Source: Verrucomicrobiota bacterium
GTDB lineage: Bacteria; Verrucomicrobiota; Kiritimatiellia; RFP12; UBA1067
Direction: 5' to 3'
Assembly (NCBI GenBank): GCA_016280825.1
Contig: JAEEHL010000042.1
Location: 1 to 37,181, forward strand
Length of the DNA stretch: 37,181 nucleotides
Shown here one piece after another: positions 1-10,876 of this stretch (position 1 is its first letter; each line of letters opens with the position of its first letter). The notes beneath the pieces are model-generated. The model made no database searches, had not been told where the DNA came from, and saw nothing but the letters and a program-made list of their open reading frames with translations. A program made the translations under genes and the position numbers.

Positions 1-2
1 CC

Positions 3-758
3 GACGTCTTCGGCTGCGACTGGAAGGACACCGTGTTCCGCACCGGCAAGGACAGCGACACGTTCGCGACGCGCCACGGCAGCCAGTCCGCTTTCAAGGT
101 CGTGCCCGGCCTCGACAGCCCCGTGCACATCGACGACTCGATCCACAGGGCGGCGAAGCCCGAGAAGTCGATTGTCGTCGCCAAGGTCGCGGCTGACGCG
201 GGCGAGCTCCTGCCCGGGCTGAAGAAGGGCGCGGAGATCGAGATCGACGGCGCGCTCGGCTTCGACATCGTGAAGCCCACGACCGCGAAGGTGCTTGCGG
301 AGATGAAGGGCAACCCCGCGATCCTCGCGAACGACTTCGGCAAGGGCCGCTCGTACTTCGTCGCGGCGAACTACTTTGCGCATGCGCACCTCGCCTCGCG
401 CTGGGAGATGCTGCCCGGGAAGTTCGACTTCTGGGGCAACGTCCTCGAGTCGATTGGCGCGATGGCGAAGTCGGGCTACGCGGCGGTCGGCGCGACTCTC
501 CCCGTCGAGGTTTCAGGCGTCTCGAAGGAGGTCGAGGTCTCCGTCGCCGACTTTGGCGGCAAGTACGTAGTCCACATGCTCGACTACGACGTCTTCTCCG
601 AGGGCGTCGCTGGCGCCAAGCTTTCAATCCCCGGCGAGAGGAAGATAAAGAAGGTCTACTACCCGGGCGAGAAGTCGCCCTTGAAGCTCGACGGCCGCAC
701 GGCGCAATTGAGGGACTTCAAGGTCTACGACATGTTCGTCGTCGAGTTCGAGGACTGA
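3..758 (+). CDS. C-terminal part of a larger protein (5' end outside window); possibly the C-terminal region of a secreted glycoside hydrolase-like protein
   Basis: Frame open from the window edge (GTG at 33 is probably not the real start), ends TGA 758, followed 3 nt later by the next ATG. Family is a weak guess from sequence style. Confidence 0.5.
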   Translation, partial: DVFGCDWKDTVFRTGKDSDTFATRHGSQSAFKVVPGLDSPVHIDDSIHRAAKPEKSIVVAKVAADAGELLPGLKKGAEIEIDGALGFDIVKPTTAKVLAEMKGNPAILANDFGKGRSYFVAANYFAHAHLASRWEMLPGKFDFWGNVLESIGAMAKSGYAAVGATLPVEVSGVSKEVEVSVADFGGKYVVHMLDYDVFSEGVAGAKLSIPGERKIKKVYYPGEKSPLKLDGRTAQLRDFKVYDMFVVEFED

Positions 759-761
759 GCA

Positions 762-2252
762 ATGAACGGCACCGACCGCAGGGAGTTCCTCAAGGGCACC
801 GTTTGGATGGGGCTTGCGGCCGTTGCGGCCGGTTGCACCCACGAGCGGACGTTCGGCTTTTCGGGCGCCCCGATGCAGGGCTTTGCCATGAAGCCCATCA
901 AGAAGGTGCGCGTCGCCTGCATCGGCGTGGGCAAGCGCGGCATGTCGGCCCTGCGCAGGATTTCGCTCGTCCCCGGCACGGAGGTGGTGGCGATTGCGGA
1001 CCTTTTCCAGGACCGCGTCGACAGGGAGCGGAAGTGGCTCAAGGACCACGGGAAGAAAGTCCCGACGCTCACGTTCGCCGATCCTGAGGGCTACAAGAGG
1101 ATTTGCGAATCGGACGAAGTGGACGTCGTCTACAACGTCACTCCGTGGTACATGCACGCCCCCGTGTGCAAGTACGCGATGGAGCACGGCAAGGTGGCCC
1201 TTACAGACGTCCCCGGCTGCCTTACCCTCGACGAATGCTGGCAGCTCGTGGAGACGAGCGAGCGCACGCAGATCCCGTGCATGATGCTCGAGAACTGCTG
1301 CTACGGCGACGAGGAGATGATGATGCTCAACATGGTGAAGTCGGGGATATTGGGCGAGATCGTCCACGGCGAGGCCGCCTACATCCACGACCAGCGCAAT
1401 CTCCAGTACTCGAGCGACCGCTACCATTCGCTCCAGGGCGACAAGGACGCCTTCGCCGCGGGGCGCGTCGGCTGGACGCTCGCATACTACTCGAAGTATT
1501 CCGGCAACCAGTACCCGACCCACGGCCTCGGGCCCGTCGCGAAGTACATGGACATAAACAGGGGCGACAACTTCGACTTCCTCGTCTCGCTTGAGTCGAA
1601 GCAGGCCGGCTACCGCCACTACGCGCGCGAGCTCTTCACCGACTTCCGCAGGGACCTCGAGGTCAGGCAGGGCGACATGAACCTTTCCCTCATAAGGACG
1701 AAGCTCGGGCGGTCGATACTTCTCGAGCTTGCGACGTCGCTGCCGCGCCCGTATTCGCGGCTTAACCTCGTCTCGGGCACGAAGGGCACGGCGATGGGCT
1801 TCCCCGACTTCAGGGTGGCGCTAGAGAGGAAGACGGGCGACGGCAAGGCGCACGAGTTCCTCGACGAGGCGGAGATGAAGGAGCTCAAGGGCAAGTACCG
1901 CCATCCGATATGGAAGGTCGCCGGAGACGTCGCGGCGAAAGTCGGCGGGCACGGCGGAATGGACTTCATCATGGACCTCCGGTGGAGCTATTGCCTGCAG
2001 AACGGCCTTCCGCTGGACAACGACGTCTACGACCTTGCGGCGTGGAGCTCGATGGTGGAGCTTACGAGGGCGTCTGTCGAGAACCGCTCGCGGCCTGTCG
2101 ACTGCCCCGACTTCACGCGCGGCGCGTGGAAGACCGCGAATGGCTTTACAATCGACGGGATTGACCTCAGGAAGCTGCCTGGCGACTTCAGCGGCGCGAA
2201 ACGCGACGAGGAAGTCGACAAGACCGCCCGCAGCGAGGGCCTTAAGAGCTAA
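762..2252 (+). CDS. Gfo/Idh/MocA family protein, GH109-type (alpha-N-acetylgalactosaminidase-like), Tat signal with lipobox
   Basis: N-term DRREFLKG...AAVAAGC (Tat motif plus AAGC lipobox); Rossmann VACIGVGKRG; GH109-like ENCCYGDEEMMMLNMV and GNQYPTHGLGPVAKYMDINRGDNFDFLVS. Confidence 0.88.
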   Translation: MNGTDRREFLKGTVWMGLAAVAAGCTHERTFGFSGAPMQGFAMKPIKKVRVACIGVGKRGMSALRRISLVPGTEVVAIADLFQDRVDRERKWLKDHGKKVPTLTFADPEGYKRICESDEVDVVYNVTPWYMHAPVCKYAMEHGKVALTDVPGCLTLDECWQLVETSERTQIPCMMLENCCYGDEEMMMLNMVKSGILGEIVHGEAAYIHDQRNLQYSSDRYHSLQGDKDAFAAGRVGWTLAYYSKYSGNQYPTHGLGPVAKYMDINRGDNFDFLVSLESKQAGYRHYARELFTDFRRDLEVRQGDMNLSLIRTKLGRSILLELATSLPRPYSRLNLVSGTKGTAMGFPDFRVALERKTGDGKAHEFLDEAEMKELKGKYRHPIWKVAGDVAAKVGGHGGMDFIMDLRWSYCLQNGLPLDNDVYDLAAWSSMVELTRASVENRSRPVDCPDFTRGAWKTANGFTIDGIDLRKLPGDFSGAKRDEEVDKTARSEGLKS

Positions 2253-2313
2253 AAGGGGCGGCGCGGCTTGAAGCCTCTGGTCATCACCGGATTTTCTGCG
2301 ATGGAAATTGGGT

Positions 2314-2331
2314 GTGATTTTATGATATACT
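2314..2331 (+). promoter_or_regulatory. Candidate extended -10 promoter (TGaTATACT) upstream of pheS
   Basis: GTGATTTTATGATATACT 25 nt before the pheS ATG; the first 14 nt recur exactly at 12802-12815. Confidence 0.5.
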
Positions 2332-2355
2332 TACCAAAACTAAACGGAGCAGAAG

Positions 2356-3378
2356 ATGGATTTGTCCGAGTTACAGAATGCGAAGAAGGTTTCGCTCGGT
2401 GAAATCGCCGCTGCAGTCGACGCGGCGGCGGTCGAGGCGTTGCGCGTGCGCTACGTCGGCAGGAACGGCTCGATACCCGCGCTGATCAAGGCGATGAAGG
2501 ACGTTCCCAAGGAGGAGCGCCCTGCGTTCGGCAAGGCCGTACAGGAGTGGAAGGCCGAATTCGAGGCCGCGCTCCAGGCGAAGGCGGCCGCAGTTTCCTC
2601 GGTCGAGGGCAAGGCCGACTTCGACCTCACCCAGCCCGGGCGGTGGCGCTCGATAGGGCTCAAGCATCCGCTTACCCGCGTCATAGAGGAGACCGCCGCG
2701 ATCTTCGGGAAGCTCGGCTTCACCGTCGCCGACGGCCCTGAGCTCGAGACCAAGTTCAATAACTTTACCGCCCTCAACACGCCCGCGCACCATCCTTCGA
2801 TGGACAGGAGCGACACGTTCTGGTTCTCGGACGACTGCCTCCTTAGGACGCAGACGTCGCCCGTGCAGATAAGGACGATGCTCTCGTCGAAGCCGCCCAT
2901 CCGCGTAATCTGCCCGGGGCGCACGTACAGGCGCGACACGACGGACGCGACGCACTCCGCGAACTTCCACCAGATCGAGGGGCTTTACGTCGACGAATAT
3001 CCGCAGAAGAGCGTCTCGCTCGCCGACCTGAAGAGCGTACTTGCGTATTTCGCGCGCGAGATGATGGGCGAGGGCGTGAAGGTGAGGTTCAGGCCGCACT
3101 TCTTCCCGTTCACCGAGCCCTCGGTCGAAGTCGACTTCTCCTGCCACGTATGCAAGGGCAAGGGCTGCCGCGTGTGCAAGCAGTCTGGCTGGATCGAGGT
3201 GGCCGGCGCCGGCATGGTTGACCCGAGGGTGTTCAGGCACGTCGGCTACGACCCCGAGAAGGTTTCGGGCTATGCGTTCGGCTTCGGCGTCGAGCGCATC
3301 GCGATGATCAAGTACGGCATACCCGACATACGGTGGCTGTACGAGAACGACACGAGGTTTCTCGCCCAGCTTGGCTGA
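2356..3378 (+). CDS. pheS: Phenylalanine--tRNA ligase alpha subunit
   Basis: Class II aaRS motifs: HPLTRVIEE, NFHQIEGLYVDE, RPHFFPFTEPSVEVDF, GFGVERIAMIKYGIPDIRWLYENDTRFL. Confidence 0.97.
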   Translation: MDLSELQNAKKVSLGEIAAAVDAAAVEALRVRYVGRNGSIPALIKAMKDVPKEERPAFGKAVQEWKAEFEAALQAKAAAVSSVEGKADFDLTQPGRWRSIGLKHPLTRVIEETAAIFGKLGFTVADGPELETKFNNFTALNTPAHHPSMDRSDTFWFSDDCLLRTQTSPVQIRTMLSSKPPIRVICPGRTYRRDTTDATHSANFHQIEGLYVDEYPQKSVSLADLKSVLAYFAREMMGEGVKVRFRPHFFPFTEPSVEVDFSCHVCKGKGCRVCKQSGWIEVAGAGMVDPRVFRHVGYDPEKVSGYAFGFGVERIAMIKYGIPDIRWLYENDTRFLAQLG

Positions 3379-3411
3379 CGGCGAACTGTGCGCATATAGG
3401 GGGACCTGGCG

Positions 3412-4353
3412 ATGATGACCATCTACAAATGGGAGAACGGCGGCCTCAGGGAGACTGCCGACTTCGCCGATTCCTGCTGGATCAACCTCGTCGAGCCCTC
3501 CACCGCGGAACTCGAGCGCGTCGCCGCCTTCAGCTCCGTTCCGCGCGACTTCCTCACCGACCCGCTCGACGCCGGCGAGAGGCCGCGCTTCGACCACGAG
3601 GACGGAGTGGTGCTGCTCATCGTGCACGTCCCCGCGAACGTGACTGACGACGAGGTGGTGCCCTACAGGACGGTGCCTCTCGGCATAGTCCTCTTCGGCG
3701 ACTCGGTGATAACGGCCTGCAGCGCCTCGACGCCCGTCACCTCCGCGTTCCTCGACCAGATACGCCGCGTCTGCCCGCCTTCCGACAGGTACCGCTTCGC
3801 GTTCCGCCTCCTCTGGCACGGCGGGGTCCTGTTCCTGAGGTACATAAACGACATCCACCAGCGCACGATCGCGCTCGAGGACGAGCTGCACAGGTCGATC
3901 TCGAACGAGGTGCTCCTTAAGCTCCTGCAGATAGAGAAGTCGTTCGTATACTTCACGACGTCGCTCAAGGCCGACACTATCGCCTTCGCGCGCATCACGA
4001 CCTCGCGGCAGCTCTCGCTTTCGGAGGACGACTGCGACCTCCTTGAGGACGCGGTCGTCGAGTACCGCCAGGCGCTCGAGACGGCGACGATACACGCGAA
4101 CATCCTGAACGGCACGCTTGACACCTTCGCCTCGCTCATCAACAACAACCTGAACAACGTCATGAAGTACCTCACGGCGGCGACCATCATGCTCGCGGCG
4201 CCTACGCTCATCGCCTCTCTTTACGGCATGAACATCGGGCTCCCGTTCCAGTCGCACGCGCACGCGTTTGCGATAGTGATGGGCATTTCGGGGCTTCTCG
4301 CCGCGGGCATCGGGGCGGTGTTCTTCGTTCTCTCCCGCAAGAGGATATTCTAG
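3412..4353 (+). CDS. corA: CorA family magnesium/divalent cation transporter
   Basis: C-terminal two TM helices with LYGMNIGLPF (GMN motif) and typical CorA N-terminal domain. Confidence 0.93.
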   Translation: MMTIYKWENGGLRETADFADSCWINLVEPSTAELERVAAFSSVPRDFLTDPLDAGERPRFDHEDGVVLLIVHVPANVTDDEVVPYRTVPLGIVLFGDSVITACSASTPVTSAFLDQIRRVCPPSDRYRFAFRLLWHGGVLFLRYINDIHQRTIALEDELHRSISNEVLLKLLQIEKSFVYFTTSLKADTIAFARITTSRQLSLSEDDCDLLEDAVVEYRQALETATIHANILNGTLDTFASLINNNLNNVMKYLTAATIMLAAPTLIASLYGMNIGLPFQSHAHAFAIVMGISGLLAAGIGAVFFVLSRKRIF

Positions 4354-4371
4354 GGGGAGGCGCCAAGGGAG

Positions 4372-5376
4372 ATGCCTGCGAAGAGGATAGTGGTCGTTGG
4401 AGCCACGGGCTCGATAGGCACGAGCGCGGCGGAGGTGATGAGGGAGCACCCCGGGAGCTTCTCTCCTGTGGCCTTCGCGGCGCTTTCGTCGAAGGAGAGG
4501 TGCGAGGCGCTTGCCGCGGAGTTCGGCGCGAAGGCGTACGTCGGCGAGGGCGCGGCGGTGCGCGCGGTAGAGGAGAGCGACGCGGAAATCTGCCTTGTGG
4601 CGACCGTGGGCGAGAGCGGCATAGAGCCGACGCTCGCGGCGATAGAGAAGGGCATGGACGTAGCCCTCGCCACGAAGGAGGTTCTCGTCATGGCCGGCGA
4701 GCAGGTCGTCGCGGCGTCGCGGCGCCGCGGGGTGAGGATCCTTCCCGTGGACAGCGAGCACAGCGCCATCTTCCAGTGCGTACAGGCCGGCGGCGGCAAG
4801 GTCTCGCGCCTTGTCCTCACCGCGTCGGGCGGCCCGTTCCTCGACGGCCCGGAGGACCTTTCGTCGATAACGCCCGAGATCGCGCTTTCGCACCCGCGCT
4901 GGAAGATGGGCCCGAAGGTCACGGTGGACTCCTCGACGATGATGAACAAGGGCTTCGAGATAATCGAGGCGCACTGGCTCTTCGGCATACCGCCAGAGCG
5001 CATCGACGTCGTGGTGCATCCGCAGGCGATCGTCCATTCCCTCGTCGAGTTCGAGGACGGCGCGACGCTCGCGCAGCTTTCGCCGCCCGACATGCGCGTT
5101 GCGATACAGTACGCGCTTTCCTGGCCGGGCCGCCTGCCTGCGCGGCGCGAGAGGCTTGACCTCGCCGCCGTCGGCTCGCTCGAGTTCCGCCGGCCGGACG
5201 AGCGCAGGTTCCCGGCGATCGCGCTTGCGAGGAAGGCCCTTGAGATGGGCGGCGACGCCCCTCGGCGCCTTGCCGCCGCGGACGAGCGTGCCGTCGCGGA
5301 GTTTCTCGCCGGGAAAATCGGCTATACGGACATAATGAAGATCTGCGAGGAGGCCCTATGCTCGAATGGCTTGTAA
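4372..5376 (+). CDS. dxr: 1-deoxy-D-xylulose 5-phosphate reductoisomerase
   Basis: GATGSIGTSAAEVMREHP, ATKEVLVMAGE, VDSEHSAIFQC, TASGGPF, HPRWKMGPKVTVDSSTMMNKGFEIIEAHWLF. Overlaps rseP start. Confidence 0.95.
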   Translation: MPAKRIVVVGATGSIGTSAAEVMREHPGSFSPVAFAALSSKERCEALAAEFGAKAYVGEGAAVRAVEESDAEICLVATVGESGIEPTLAAIEKGMDVALATKEVLVMAGEQVVAASRRRGVRILPVDSEHSAIFQCVQAGGGKVSRLVLTASGGPFLDGPEDLSSITPEIALSHPRWKMGPKVTVDSSTMMNKGFEIIEAHWLFGIPPERIDVVVHPQAIVHSLVEFEDGATLAQLSPPDMRVAIQYALSWPGRLPARRERLDLAAVGSLEFRRPDERRFPAIALARKALEMGGDAPRRLAAADERAVAEFLAGKIGYTDIMKICEEALCSNGL

Positions 5377-6491
5377 CCGCCGGGTACATAGCGGTATGCC
5401 TCGTGCTCTTCTCGCTTGCGATAGCGATTCACGAATTCGGCCATTTCATCGTGGCCCTGAAGCTGGGGCTCAAGGTCGAGCGCTTCTCGATCGGCTTCGG
5501 CCCCGCCCTCTGGAAGCGCACCTTCCGAGGGGTCGAATACAGGATATCCGCGATACCGCTCGGCGGGTACGTCTCCATCCCCGACGTGGACCCGGATGGC
5601 ACTAAGGCCGTGCAGGGCGAGGGCGGCGGGCGGCGCGCCGAGATTCCGCCGTGGAAGGAGATTGCCGTCGCCTTCGCGGGGCCTGCGATGAACATCGTCC
5701 TGGCCGTCGTGCTCGCGTTTGCCCTCGCAGCCGTGCCCTCGGCGAATTTCGGCGTCCTCGGCACGGAGATAGGCTCGGTCATCCCTGGCGGCCCCGCCGA
5801 CCGCGCCGGCATGAAGCCGGGCGACAAGGTCCTTTCCGTGAACGGCAACGAGGTGAAAACGTGGTCCGACATGCTCGTCGAGGTGCAGATCGGGGGCGAG
5901 AGGGAGTCTGTCTTCGAGGTCGCAAGATGCAGCGGCGAGACGTGCTCGATGCTCGAGCTGCGCATGACGCCGGAGCGCAGCGAGGTGACGGGGGCGTACT
6001 ACATAAAGGTCGCAAGCGTAACGAATTCTGCCGCGAGCGCCTGCATGTGGATGCAGGAGAGAGATCCCCTTCGCCAGCTTTCGAACGACGCCTCCGCCAT
6101 CTTCAGGGTGCTGAAGGGGCTTGTGACCCCGAAGGAGATGTGCGCCACGGGCAGGGCGCTCGGCGGGCCGGTCATGATAGCAGAGGGCATCTACAACAGC
6201 GTCAGGCGCGATTTCTGGGACGGAATCGGCTTCCTGCGGTTCCTCAACTCCAACCTTGCGGTGCTGAACCTCCTTCCGATACCGGTGCTGGACGGAGGAC
6301 TCATACTCTTCTCCCTCTTCGCCCTCGTATTCCGCCGCCGCCTGCCGCAGCGGTTCGTTGATGCCGTCACGAAGGCGTTCATGGTGCTTCTTCTCGCCCT
6401 AATGGGCCTTCTGGTGCTGCGCGATTCGATGCGCAGCTACCGCATACACACCTTCAAGCCGCCGGTCCAGGCGGAGAAAGGCGCCGAATAA
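5358..6491 (+). CDS. rseP: RIP metalloprotease RseP (M50 site-2 protease with PDZ domain)
   Basis: AIHEFGHF zinc motif, FSIGFGPALWKRTFRGVEYRISAIPLGGYV, PDZ segment, NLLPIPVLDGG. Confidence 0.95.
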   Translation: MLEWLVTAGYIAVCLVLFSLAIAIHEFGHFIVALKLGLKVERFSIGFGPALWKRTFRGVEYRISAIPLGGYVSIPDVDPDGTKAVQGEGGGRRAEIPPWKEIAVAFAGPAMNIVLAVVLAFALAAVPSANFGVLGTEIGSVIPGGPADRAGMKPGDKVLSVNGNEVKTWSDMLVEVQIGGERESVFEVARCSGETCSMLELRMTPERSEVTGAYYIKVASVTNSAASACMWMQERDPLRQLSNDASAIFRVLKGLVTPKEMCATGRALGGPVMIAEGIYNSVRRDFWDGIGFLRFLNSNLAVLNLLPIPVLDGGLILFSLFALVFRRRLPQRFVDAVTKAFMVLLLALMGLLVLRDSMRSYRIHTFKPPVQAEKGAE

Positions 6492-7990
6492 TGGCCTTCT
6501 ACAACAACATAGCCGTATTCGAGGTTGCGCTCGCCCTTTGCGCATATTCGTGGATATTCGGCGGGACGATGGGCCCGATGCTCGTGCCGGTGATGCCGTG
6601 GCTTGCGCTCCTCATGCTCGAGGCGCTTTTGTGCTTTCCGCAGAAGCATTCCGCCGAGACGACGTTCGAGGCGCGCACTAGGGTGTGGTCCCGCCTCAAG
6701 AAGGATCCGCTGACGTGGACGATACTCGCCTTCTTCCTGTACCTTGCGCTGCCGTTTCTCAACAAGGGGCTCTGCGAGGTGTGCGACTATCCGCTCATCG
6801 CGGCCGGCGCCGACCCCCGCCCTCCCATCCCGTTCCTTCCGTTCTGCGTCAACCGCATGGACCAGCTCGGGACAGTGCTCTGGTTCGTGCCGACGCTTGT
6901 CGCCGTCCTTACCGTGAAGCACGCGCTTCTGAAGAGCGGCAAGAGGCTTCTCCTGCACATCGTCGTCTGGAACGGCTTCCTCCTCGCGATCATCGGCGCG
7001 GTGCAGTCCGCGACGGGCGCGAAAGGGCCCCTCTGGACGGATCTCGGGGCGGACGCGTCGTATTTCTTCTCGACGTTCGGCTATCCGAACATGGCTGGCG
7101 ACTTCTTCACCACGATCTTCGCGCTCGGCTTCGGCCTGTGGCGGAGGCAGCTGGAAGACATCGAGAGCCAGCTCAAGGAGGAGGGCCGCGACAAGCTCAA
7201 GCAGAGCCACACGTTCTTCTGGAAGAAGCACTACCTTCTCATCCCGACGGCAGTGGCGTATTTTGCCGCGATCAACACGCTCTCCCGCGCCTCGATAATG
7301 CTCGTCACCCTGATTGGGCTCGTCATGTTCGTGCATACCGCGACATGCATGCTCATGAAGATGTCGCGGCCGCGGCGCTTCAAGGCCGGCGTCGTCGGCT
7401 CGTTTGCCCTCGCCGTCATAGTGACGCTCAGCCTCTGCGCCATGCCCGAGGACGTCCAGCGCGAGGTTGACACCATCAACACCGGCGAAGTGCTGAACAG
7501 GATGACAGGCAAGGGCCAGTACCATGTGCGCGTCGCGACCTCCATCTGGCGCAAGCACCCGCTCTTCGGCGTAGGCGGCTGGGGCTACCGCCACTTCTGC
7601 ATGCCGGAGATGACCGACAAGGAGCTGCAGTGCCTGCAGACGTTCGGCGGGATAAACGTCCACAACGACCATCTCCAGTTCCTCGTCGAGCACGGCATCG
7701 TGGGGATGGGCTTTCTGGCGGCGATCCTGGTCATGATCCTCCTGCCCGTCACGAGGCAGTGGGGCGACCTCCTGAAGGCGGCGAGGTTCCTGCAGCCGAA
7801 GCAGCGGCCGCCGCTGCCGCTCCAGATATTCGTCCTGCCCGCTCCCGTCTTTGCGATACTGCTCGCGGCAGTCGCCACGCTCATACACGCCTTTGGAGAC
7901 TGCCCGATGAGGTCGCCGGCGATACTGAGCATGTTTTTCGTCTCTCTCGCCGCCATGCGCGGCTTCATGCCAAGCACAAGGCACTCATAG
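6491..7990 (+). CDS. O-antigen ligase/polymerase family multipass membrane protein
   Basis: Multiple TM helices; Wzy_C-like [11 protein letters not shown]...[24 protein letters not shown] overlap with rseP. Confidence 0.85.
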   Translation: MAFYNNIAVFEVALALCAYSWIFGGTMGPMLVPVMPWLALLMLEALLCFPQKHSAETTFEARTRVWSRLKKDPLTWTILAFFLYLALPFLNKGLCEVCDYPLIAAGADPRPPIPFLPFCVNRMDQLGTVLWFVPTLVAVLTVKHALLKSGKRLLLHIVVWNGFLLAIIGAVQSATGAKGPLWTDLGADASYFFSTFGYPNMAGDFFTTIFALGFGLWRRQLEDIESQLKEEGRDKLKQSHTFFWKKHYLLIPTAVAYFAAINTLSRASIMLVTLIGLVMFVHTATCMLMKMSRPRRFKAGVVGSFALAVIVTLSLCAMPEDVQREVDTINTGEVLNRMTGKGQYHVRVATSIWRKHPLFGVGGWGYRHFCMPEMTDKELQCLQTFGGINVHNDHLQFLVEHGIVGMGFLAAILVMILLPVTRQWGDLLKAARFLQPKQRPPLPLQIFVLPAPVFAILLAAVATLIHAFGDCPMRSPAILSMFFVSLAAMRGFMPSTRHS

Positions 7991-7994
7991 ACCA

Positions 7995-9197
7995 ATGCTC
8001 CACGTAAACGAAAACTACTCGAAGATCAGCCCGACCTACCTCTTCGCCGAGATCGCCCACAGGGTGGCGGCGCACGAGGCCGCCAATCCCGGCACGAGGA
8101 CGATACGCCTCGGGATAGGCGACGTCACGGAGCCCCTCTGCCCCGCCGTCATAGAGGCGATGCACCGCGCCGTTGACGACGAGTCGCGCCGAGAGACGTT
8201 CCGCGGCTACGGGCCGGAGCAGGGCTACGCGTTTCTCCGCGAGCGCATTGCCGAGGCCGATTTCGCCGAAAGGGGCATCGCGGTCTCGGCGGACGAGATA
8301 TTCGTCTCCGACGGCGCGAAGTGCGATTCCGGCAACATACAGGAGCTTTTCTCGCAGGATGCCCGCGTCGCAGTGGGCGACCCGGTGTATCCCGTCTATG
8401 TCGACACGAACGTCATGGCCGGGCGCGGCGGAATCGCGCTCATGCCATGCACGAAGGAAAACGGCTTCGTCCCCTCGCCCGGCGATTTCGCCGCGCAGGG
8501 GCTGGACCTCGTCTACCTCTGCTACCCGAACAACCCGACTGGTGCCGTCGCCACGAAGGGGCAGCTGCAGGCATGGGTGGACTGGGCCAACGAGTCGGGT
8601 GCGCTCGTCGTTTTCGACGCGGCCTACGAGGCCTTCATCCGCACGCCCGGCATTCCGCATTCGATCTACGAGTGCGAAGGCGCGAGAAAGTGCGCCGTCG
8701 AGCTGCGCAGCTTCTCCAAGACGGCCGGCTTTACCGGCGCGAGGTGCGGCTACACCGTCGTTCCGGACGAAGTCTTCGCCCGCGATTCGTCTGGCGCGAA
8801 GGTCCCCCTGAAGCCCATGTGGGCGCGCCGCCAGACGACGAAGTTCAACGGCGCGAGCTACATTGCGCAGCGCGGCGCCGAGGCGGTGTATTCCCCCGAG
8901 GGCCGGGAGCAGACAAAGGCGACGGTCGACTTCTATCTCGAGAACGCGAGGCTTGTGCGCGAGGCATTTGCGGCTATGGGCTACGAGTGCTTCGGCGGCG
9001 TCGACTCCCCGTACGTGTGGGTTGACGTAAAGCGCCCGTCATGGGACTTCTTCGACCTGCTCCTCTCTCGCGCGGGCGTGGTCACCACTCCCGGCGCGGG
9101 CTTTGGCGCGGCGGGCGAGGGCTTTGCGAGGATAAGCGCGTTCAACTCTCGCGAGAACGTCCTTGAGGCGGTCGAGCGCATAAAGAAGGCGCTATGA
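7995..9197 (+). CDS. dapL: LL-diaminopimelate aminotransferase
   Basis: [81 protein letters not shown]. Confidence 0.96.
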   Translation: MLHVNENYSKISPTYLFAEIAHRVAAHEAANPGTRTIRLGIGDVTEPLCPAVIEAMHRAVDDESRRETFRGYGPEQGYAFLRERIAEADFAERGIAVSADEIFVSDGAKCDSGNIQELFSQDARVAVGDPVYPVYVDTNVMAGRGGIALMPCTKENGFVPSPGDFAAQGLDLVYLCYPNNPTGAVATKGQLQAWVDWANESGALVVFDAAYEAFIRTPGIPHSIYECEGARKCAVELRSFSKTAGFTGARCGYTVVPDEVFARDSSGAKVPLKPMWARRQTTKFNGASYIAQRGAEAVYSPEGREQTKATVDFYLENARLVREAFAAMGYECFGGVDSPYVWVDVKRPSWDFFDLLLSRAGVVTTPGAGFGAAGEGFARISAFNSRENVLEAVERIKKAL

Positions 9198-10876
9198 GCC
9201 TTCTTGCGGTCATTCTCGCGGCCGCGGCGGTGAAGGGCGGCTCGATCACGATGTACGGGGCTTCCGCCCCGAAGAGCGCCAACGCCTACATCGACAATTC
9301 GCACTACACGTCGGTCGCGTTCTCGCTTGCGTACATGACGCTTGTCGAGACCGACGACGAGAGCGGCGAGCTCGCGCCCGGGCTTGCAAGGGAGTGGAAG
9401 GCGTCGGAGGACGGCCGCGAGTTCACTTTTGCGCTCGACCCGAGGGCGAAGTGGAGCGACGGGAGGAAGGTGACCGCGCACGACGTGAAGTGGACGTTCG
9501 ATGCGATAATGGACCCGAAGAACGACACGGGGCCGTGGAAGGCCGTGCTCGCCAGCTTTGAAAGCCCGGAGGTTCTCGACGGCGGGCGTGTCAGGTTCGC
9601 AAAGAAGGGCGATTCGCCGAAGGACTGGCGCGACCTCATCAACTGCGCGACGTTCTGGGTGCTGCCCGCGCACAGGTTCGAGGGCAGGGACTTCAACGGC
9701 ATCGACATGATAGGCGAGGTCTCGGGCGGGCCGTACCGCTTCGAAAGCGCGATCGACGAGACGGAGACGGTGATGAGGCGCGACGAGGGCTGGTGGCGGG
9801 CGAAGGACCCGGACGTCGCCGAGAAGTTCAACTTCGACAGGATAAGGTTCAAGTACTTTGCAAACGCCGAGAACGGGTTCACCGCCTTCAGGCGCGGCAA
9901 GCTCGACTTCTACCCAGTGTATTCCGCGCGCATAATGGCCCTCCAGACGCTTTCGGACGAGTTCACCCGCAACTGGATACTGAAGCGCCGCGTGACGAAC
10001 GGCGCGCCCGTCGGCTTTCAGGGCTACGCGATGAACATGCGCCGCCCGCCGTTCGACGACGTGAGGGTGAGGAAGGCGATGGCGCATCTCGTCGACCGCG
10101 AGCGCATGAACAGGACCCTCATGCACGGCGAGTACTTCCTCCTGCGCTCCTACTGGCACGATCTCTACGACGCGGAGCACCCGTGCGAAAACGAGTTCTT
10201 CGACTTTAGCCCCGAGAAGGCGGCGCGGCTTCTCGACGAGGCAGGCTGGGTTCTCGACGAAAAGACCGGCCGTCGCATGAAGGGCGGGCGGCCGCTCGAG
10301 TTCACCTACCTCTCCCGCTCGCCGGACGAAGACCGCTTCCTCTCGCTCTTTTCCGCCGCGCTCAAGGAGGTCGGCATTGCGATGAAGATCGACCGCAAGG
10401 ACTTCGCGAGTTGGATGCGCGACATGGACGACTTCAACTTCGACATGACGGTTGCCGCGTGGGGGGCGGGGCTCGTGAAGTACCCGGCGATACAGTGGTC
10501 GTCTTCCGAGGCGGCGCGCAAGGGGTCGAACAACCTGACCGGCTTTGCCGACCCGGAGGTGGACGCGCTCATCGAGGCGGAGCGTTCGATGGAGACCGTG
10601 GCCGAGCGCAACGAGGCGTACAGGAAGATGGACGCGAAGATCACGGCCTCCGTGCCATATGTCCTTCTCTGGGGCACGACGACGTGCAGGCTTCTCTACT
10701 GGAACAAGTTCGGCATGCCGGCGACGGTGCTGCCGCGCTTCAGCCGCGAGGAAGGGGCGCTTTCGTGCTGGTGGGCCGACCCTGACCGCGAGGATGAGCT
10801 TTCGCGGCAGAAGTCGAAGGGGGGCTTTCTCCCTTCGGTAGGGGAATGCGTTTCGTATTTCGAGGTGGTGAAATGA
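9194..10876 (+). CDS. ABC transporter substrate-binding protein, family 5 (peptide type)
   Basis: SBP_bac_5 features: [64 protein letters not shown] overlap with dapL. Confidence 0.9.
   Translation: MSLLAVILAAAAVKGGSITMYGASAPKSANAYIDNSHYTSVAFSLAYMTLVETDDESGELAPGLAREWKASEDGREFTFALDPRAKWSDGRKVTAHDVKWTFDAIMDPKNDTGPWKAVLASFESPEVLDGGRVRFAKKGDSPKDWRDLINCATFWVLPAHRFEGRDFNGIDMIGEVSGGPYRFESAIDETETVMRRDEGWWRAKDPDVAEKFNFDRIRFKYFANAENGFTAFRRGKLDFYPVYSARIMALQTLSDEFTRNWILKRRVTNGAPVGFQGYAMNMRRPPFDDVRVRKAMAHLVDRERMNRTLMHGEYFLLRSYWHDLYDAEHPCENEFFDFSPEKAARLLDEAGWVLDEKTGRRMKGGRPLEFTYLSRSPDEDRFLSLFSAALKEVGIAMKIDRKDFASWMRDMDDFNFDMTVAAWGAGLVKYPAIQWSSSEAARKGSNNLTGFADPEVDALIEAERSMETVAERNEAYRKMDAKITASVPYVLLWGTTTCRLLYWNKFGMPATVLPRFSREEGALSCWWADPDREDELSRQKSKGGFLPSVGECVSYFEVVK

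Noticed and set aside
624-1619. 331-aa antisense ORF
   Set aside because: Antisense to the GH109-type gene, no family features.
2371-5037. 888-aa antisense ORF
   Set aside because: Lies opposite pheS, corA and dxr; composition is typical of mirrored frames in high-GC DNA, with no recognisable domains.
6437-7984. 515-aa antisense ORF opposite the O-antigen ligase-like gene
   Set aside because: Low-complexity charged sequence, antisense to a well-supported gene.
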